Source: Chloroflexota bacterium | GTDB lineage: Bacteria > Chloroflexota > Limnocylindria > QHBO01 | Direction of reading: 5' to 3' | Assembly: GCA_031177555.1 (NCBI GenBank) | Contig: JAPSGM010000063.1 | Location: forward strand, 1-8,736 | Length of the DNA: 8,736 nt | Shown here: piece after piece, positions 6,621 through 8,736 of the stretch | Numbering within the stretch: position 1 is the first letter of the stretch | How the letters are laid out: each line of letters opens with the position of its first letter | Position numbers and translations under genes: made by a program | The notes under the pieces: model-generated | Told to the model about the DNA's origin: nothing | Databases searched by the model: none | Seen by the model: only the letters and a program-made list of their open reading frames with translations

Positions 6621-6626
6621 AGGGTA
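6621..6626 (-). promoter_or_regulatory. Candidate -10 element (TACCCT) for leaderless paaA
   Basis: Minus-strand TACCCT, the same hexamer as before thrS, ends exactly seven bases before GTG at 6613. The start has no Shine-Dalgarno sequence, so this fits a leaderless transcript. A -35 element is not obvious. Confidence 0.5.
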
Positions 6627-6725
6627 CCGCATGACCGATGCCACCGCGAGGATGCCTCCCGCCTCAGCACCAAACATCACTGGCGGGGTGGTACGCGGCG
6701 TGCAGGGTTGACGGGCCCGAGGGGA

Positions 6726-6767
6726 GGCGGCCGCAACCGCCCGTCTGCGGTCGCCCGTTTTCGGGTG
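6726..6767 (+). other. Inverted repeats in the 5' leader of the M6-like gene
   Basis: GGCGG (6726-6730) pairs with CCGCC (6737-6741). Within that loop CCGCA (6731-6735) can pair with TGCGG (6746-6750), giving a pseudoknot-like or alternative fold. CCCG-TTTT-CGGG (6754-6765) forms a separate small hairpin that ends 10 bases before the Shine-Dalgarno sequence. Such pairings arise easily in GC-rich DNA, and I match no known riboswitch. A role in translation control is only a possibility. Confidence 0.3.
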
Positions 6768-6775
6768 GAACTGCT

Positions 6776-6782
6776 GGAGGAG
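6776..6782 (+). promoter_or_regulatory. Strong ribosome binding site for the M6-like protein
   Basis: GGAGGAG lies seven bases before GTG at 6790 and fixes the start of the signal-peptide protein. Confidence 0.8.
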
Positions 6783-6789
6783 AACCCGC

Positions 6790-8736
6790 GTGTCCGTCAT
6801 CGCCCTGGACCGTCAGTCGACCGCGCTCCGCGCGCTCGTCCTGATCACCGCTCTCGCGCTCGCCCTGGCGCTGCTGCCCATGCGGCCGGCGCCGGTTCGC
6901 GCCGAACCGGATCCCGCGGCCGCGTCGGCCTCCGGGTTCCTGTACTTCAAGTTCCCCACCGCGCCAGTGTGCACGGGCTTTGGGCTCAACGTGACCGACG
7001 GCCCCTTCTTCACCGCCGATGACTGCGGTTTCGCCGTGTTCGGCGTCAACGGCGCCGGCCCCGACGCCGACGTGACGGTCGAGTTCCTCGGTCCAGGCGG
7101 TGAGGGCTTTGCAACGCAGGACGCGCTCTTCGATGAGGCGGACGGTGAGTGGCAGTTCTCCATCGATCCGGCCGCGAACTGGCCGGCCGGCCTCATCACC
7201 GCGGTGGTGTCGGTGGACGGGGCCGAAGCCGGCCGGACCTCCTTCGGGCACCAGGCGCTGGGCGCCGAATTGAGCGTGGCCGCATCGGGCGCGCCGCACG
7301 CTTCTGGCCGCGATCTGGACGTGTCGGTGAACATCGGGACGATGGACAACGACACCAACCTGGCCGGAGCTTCCCGAACGGGCGCGCCGGCGACCTTCGA
7401 CCTCCAGCTCATCGTGCCCGGCGGCGAGCGGCGTGACGTGCCCGATGGGCCGTTCACCGCCGACGCGAACGGCGACGCGACGATCACGATCCCGGGATCG
7501 CTGACGGCCGACCTCAGCGGCGACCCGACCCGCGAGTTCGAGGTGACCGTCGGCCTGGCGGTCACGGACGCCACCTACTCAGACGGCTCGCGACAGTGGG
7601 CTGCTGCCGAGGCAGGCACCCTGGCCGTCACCCTTCTGGACGCGCCGGACCGCCTCACCCTGCGGGCCAGCTACGTCAGCTCAGTCGGCTGGGTGAAGCC
7701 CGGCGACACCTATCCGTTCCGCGTGTTCGTGACGAACGCGACCCAGGAGGACGCCTCGAACGTCACCGTCACCATCACCGCACCGCCCTCCTCGTCGTTC
7801 GTGAGCGCGACGCCCCTGACCGAGTCGGGCACCGCGACCGTCGGTCCCGACAGCATCACCTGGGACGTGGGCACCGTGCCCGCCGCGACCGAGGCCGGCC
7901 CCATGACGCGCACCCTGGTCGTGACGGCGCGGGCCGCCACCCTCGGGCAGGACCCGGAGGTGGTGTGGAAGGACCTGTCCGCTGCCGCGAGCCTCTCGTA
8001 CGACGGCCAGCCGGCCGAGATCGAGGCGTCGACCCACGGGCCCAAGGTGATCCCGCCGGCGGGCAACTTCGAGACGGCGCGCTACGGCGACAAGCCGTTC
8101 CCCATCGTGCCGGTCGAGTACGTCGACCTGCAGCGACAGAGCAACTCCACCTGGGACAACGACGCCGAGAAGCTGGACACCGTGGTCAACGACGCGGAGT
8201 TCGCCGGCTCTACCTTCAACCTCTACCAGGAGATGAGCTACGACCAGCTCTTCCCCAACGGGACGATCCCATCGGCCGGCGTGGCGGCTGCCGACTTCTC
8301 GAGCTACGAGGAGGGCTTCGACTTCACGACCCCGGACCGCACCGACCCGTTCGGCGGCGTGACGTGCCGGGGCGCGACGATGGCCGAGGCGCCGGACAGC
8401 ATCGGCTCGCCGCTGTTCGACACCCGCATCCGCGACGGCTGGTACCAGCTGCCCGGCACCACCGAGTACTACGGTGGCGACTGGCCGGTCTTCACCGCGA
8501 CGACGCTTTCGATCGACTCGGCCTGCGGCCCGTTGGGCAAGTCGGTCTTCGACGCCGCGCAGATCGCCGATCCGGAGATCGACTACAACCAGTTCGACTC
8601 GGACAAGGACGGCGTGGTCGACTTCTTCATGCTCGTCTTCGTCGGTTGCGGCGGAAACGGTCCGTCGCAGATCCAGCTGAACTGCGAGTACTTCGGCAGC
8701 ACGCCTCCCTACGACAACATCTGGCCGCACTCCTCC
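6790..8736 (+). CDS. Secreted multidomain M6 (immune inhibitor A-like) peptidase, 3' end missing
   Basis: The frame is open to the last base (649 residues seen). A Sec signal peptide is clear: a charged start with R9 and R14, a hydrophobic core at about 15-30, and VRA just before a likely cleavage after A38. Beta-rich regions of unassigned family fill about 48-285, with C61 and C79 as a possible disulfide. A DUF11-like adhesive or spacer domain spans about 289-405. From about 432 the sequence resembles the N-terminal part of M6 peptidases: PFPIVPVEYVDL, FNLYQEMSYDQLFPNGTIPS, then DSDKDGVVDFFMLVFVG (603-619) and IWPHSS at the end. In M6 proteins DxDxDGxxD is a calcium-binding-like loop, and the IWSHR-like segment precedes the HEXXH zinc site, which would lie beyond the window. 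Peptidase activity is therefore inferred, and an inactive homologue is possible. GTG at 6790 is fixed by GGAGGAG. Its role is probably extracellular protein breakdown, with no evident link to the paa genes. Confidence 0.8.
   Translation, partial: MSVIALDRQSTALRALVLITALALALALLPMRPAPVRAEPDPAAASASGFLYFKFPTAPVCTGFGLNVTDGPFFTADDCGFAVFGVNGAGPDADVTVEFLGPGGEGFATQDALFDEADGEWQFSIDPAANWPAGLITAVVSVDGAEAGRTSFGHQALGAELSVAASGAPHASGRDLDVSVNIGTMDNDTNLAGASRTGAPATFDLQLIVPGGERRDVPDGPFTADANGDATITIPGSLTADLSGDPTREFEVTVGLAVTDATYSDGSRQWAAAEAGTLAVTLLDAPDRLTLRASYVSSVGWVKPGDTYPFRVFVTNATQEDASNVTVTITAPPSSSFVSATPLTESGTATVGPDSITWDVGTVPAATEAGPMTRTLVVTARAATLGQDPEVVWKDLSAAASLSYDGQPAEIEASTHGPKVIPPAGNFETARYGDKPFPIVPVEYVDLQRQSNSTWDNDAEKLDTVVNDAEFAGSTFNLYQEMSYDQLFPNGTIPSAGVAAADFSSYEEGFDFTTPDRTDPFGGVTCRGATMAEAPDSIGSPLFDTRIRDGWYQLPGTTEYYGGDWPVFTATTLSIDSACGPLGKSVFDAAQIADPEIDYNQFDSDKDGVVDFFMLVFVGCGGNGPSQIQLNCEYFGSTPPYDNIWPHSS

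Larger units (their letters stand above)
6614..6789. other. Divergent intergenic region between paaA and the M6-like protein gene
   Basis: This 176-bp stretch must hold the promoters of both divergent genes. On the minus side it has the TACCCT box near paaA. On the plus side it has a TTGACG at 6708-6713 without a recognisable -10 at normal spacing, a GC-rich set of inverted repeats at 6726-6767 and a Shine-Dalgarno sequence. I found no clear regulator palindrome, for example for a PaaR-type repressor. Confidence 0.5.

Noticed and set aside
6614..6673. Upstream extension of PaaA to the GTG at 6670 or TTG at 6673.
   Set aside because: The extra 20 residues do not resemble PaaA, and the TACCCT box with seven-base spacing supports GTG at 6613.
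6708..6736. TTGACG as a -35 element for the M6-like gene.
   Set aside because: At 17-base spacing the -10 position reads CCGCAA, which is not promoter-like, so no promoter is called.
6700..6789. A riboswitch (cyclic di-GMP, cyclic di-AMP, glycine) upstream of the M6-like gene.
   Set aside because: None of the conserved core sequences of these classes could be found; only generic GC-rich inverted repeats are present.
5274..6800. A single minus-strand open frame of about 508 codons spanning paaA and paaB.
   Set aside because: Only its last 106 codons match a family (PaaB). Over paaA it runs out of frame with a clear PaaA coding sequence, and it stays open because of high GC.

Overview
The window is high-GC DNA, roughly two-thirds G+C by eye, and densely coding. 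It carries seven minus-strand genes and one divergent plus-strand gene, and six of the eight start with GTG. I see no RNA genes, mobile elements, CRISPR arrays or direct repeats. The mix of genes suggests a chromosomal segment of a free-living, probably aerobic, high-GC bacterium. The mix is a Paa epoxidase of the type I recall from Gram-positive, Deinococcus-Thermus and Chloroflexota genomes, a ThrRS without a TGS domain, a secreted M6-like protease, and a membrane GAF-GGDEF protein. Chloroflexota or Actinomycetota are my best guesses, but the sequence does not settle the lineage.

Layout, right to left along the minus strand: paaA (6613-5693), paaB (5594-5274), paaC (5233-4466) and paaD (4472-3939) encode the 1,2-phenylacetyl-CoA epoxidase and its maturation factor. 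This complex opens aerobic phenylacetate degradation by epoxidising the aromatic ring of phenylacetyl-CoA. The usual reductase gene paaE is not next to them. After a 19-bp gap comes thrS (3919-2081), then a small VOC-superfamily protein (2078-1713) whose start lies 2 bp past the thrS stop. The last minus-strand gene is a polytopic membrane protein with GAF and GGDEF domains (from 1606), which runs off the left edge. On the plus strand, from 6790 and running off the right edge, is a secreted multidomain protein with a signal peptide, beta-rich modules, a DUF11-like domain and the first part of an M6 (immune inhibitor A-like) peptidase domain.

Two patterns deserve attention. First, three starts with no Shine-Dalgarno sequence (paaA, paaB, thrS) each have a TANNNT -10-like hexamer 6-7 bases upstream, while paaD, the GGDEF gene and the protease gene have clear Shine-Dalgarno sequences. 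This looks like a mix of leaderless and leadered genes and suggests that the apparent operon is split into several transcription units. Second, PaaC, usually described as the non-catalytic structural partner of PaaA, here keeps residues at all six positions matching the di-iron ligands of PaaA.

I found no clear evidence of a wholly new system. The families are known, and the interest is in their variants and their expression signals.
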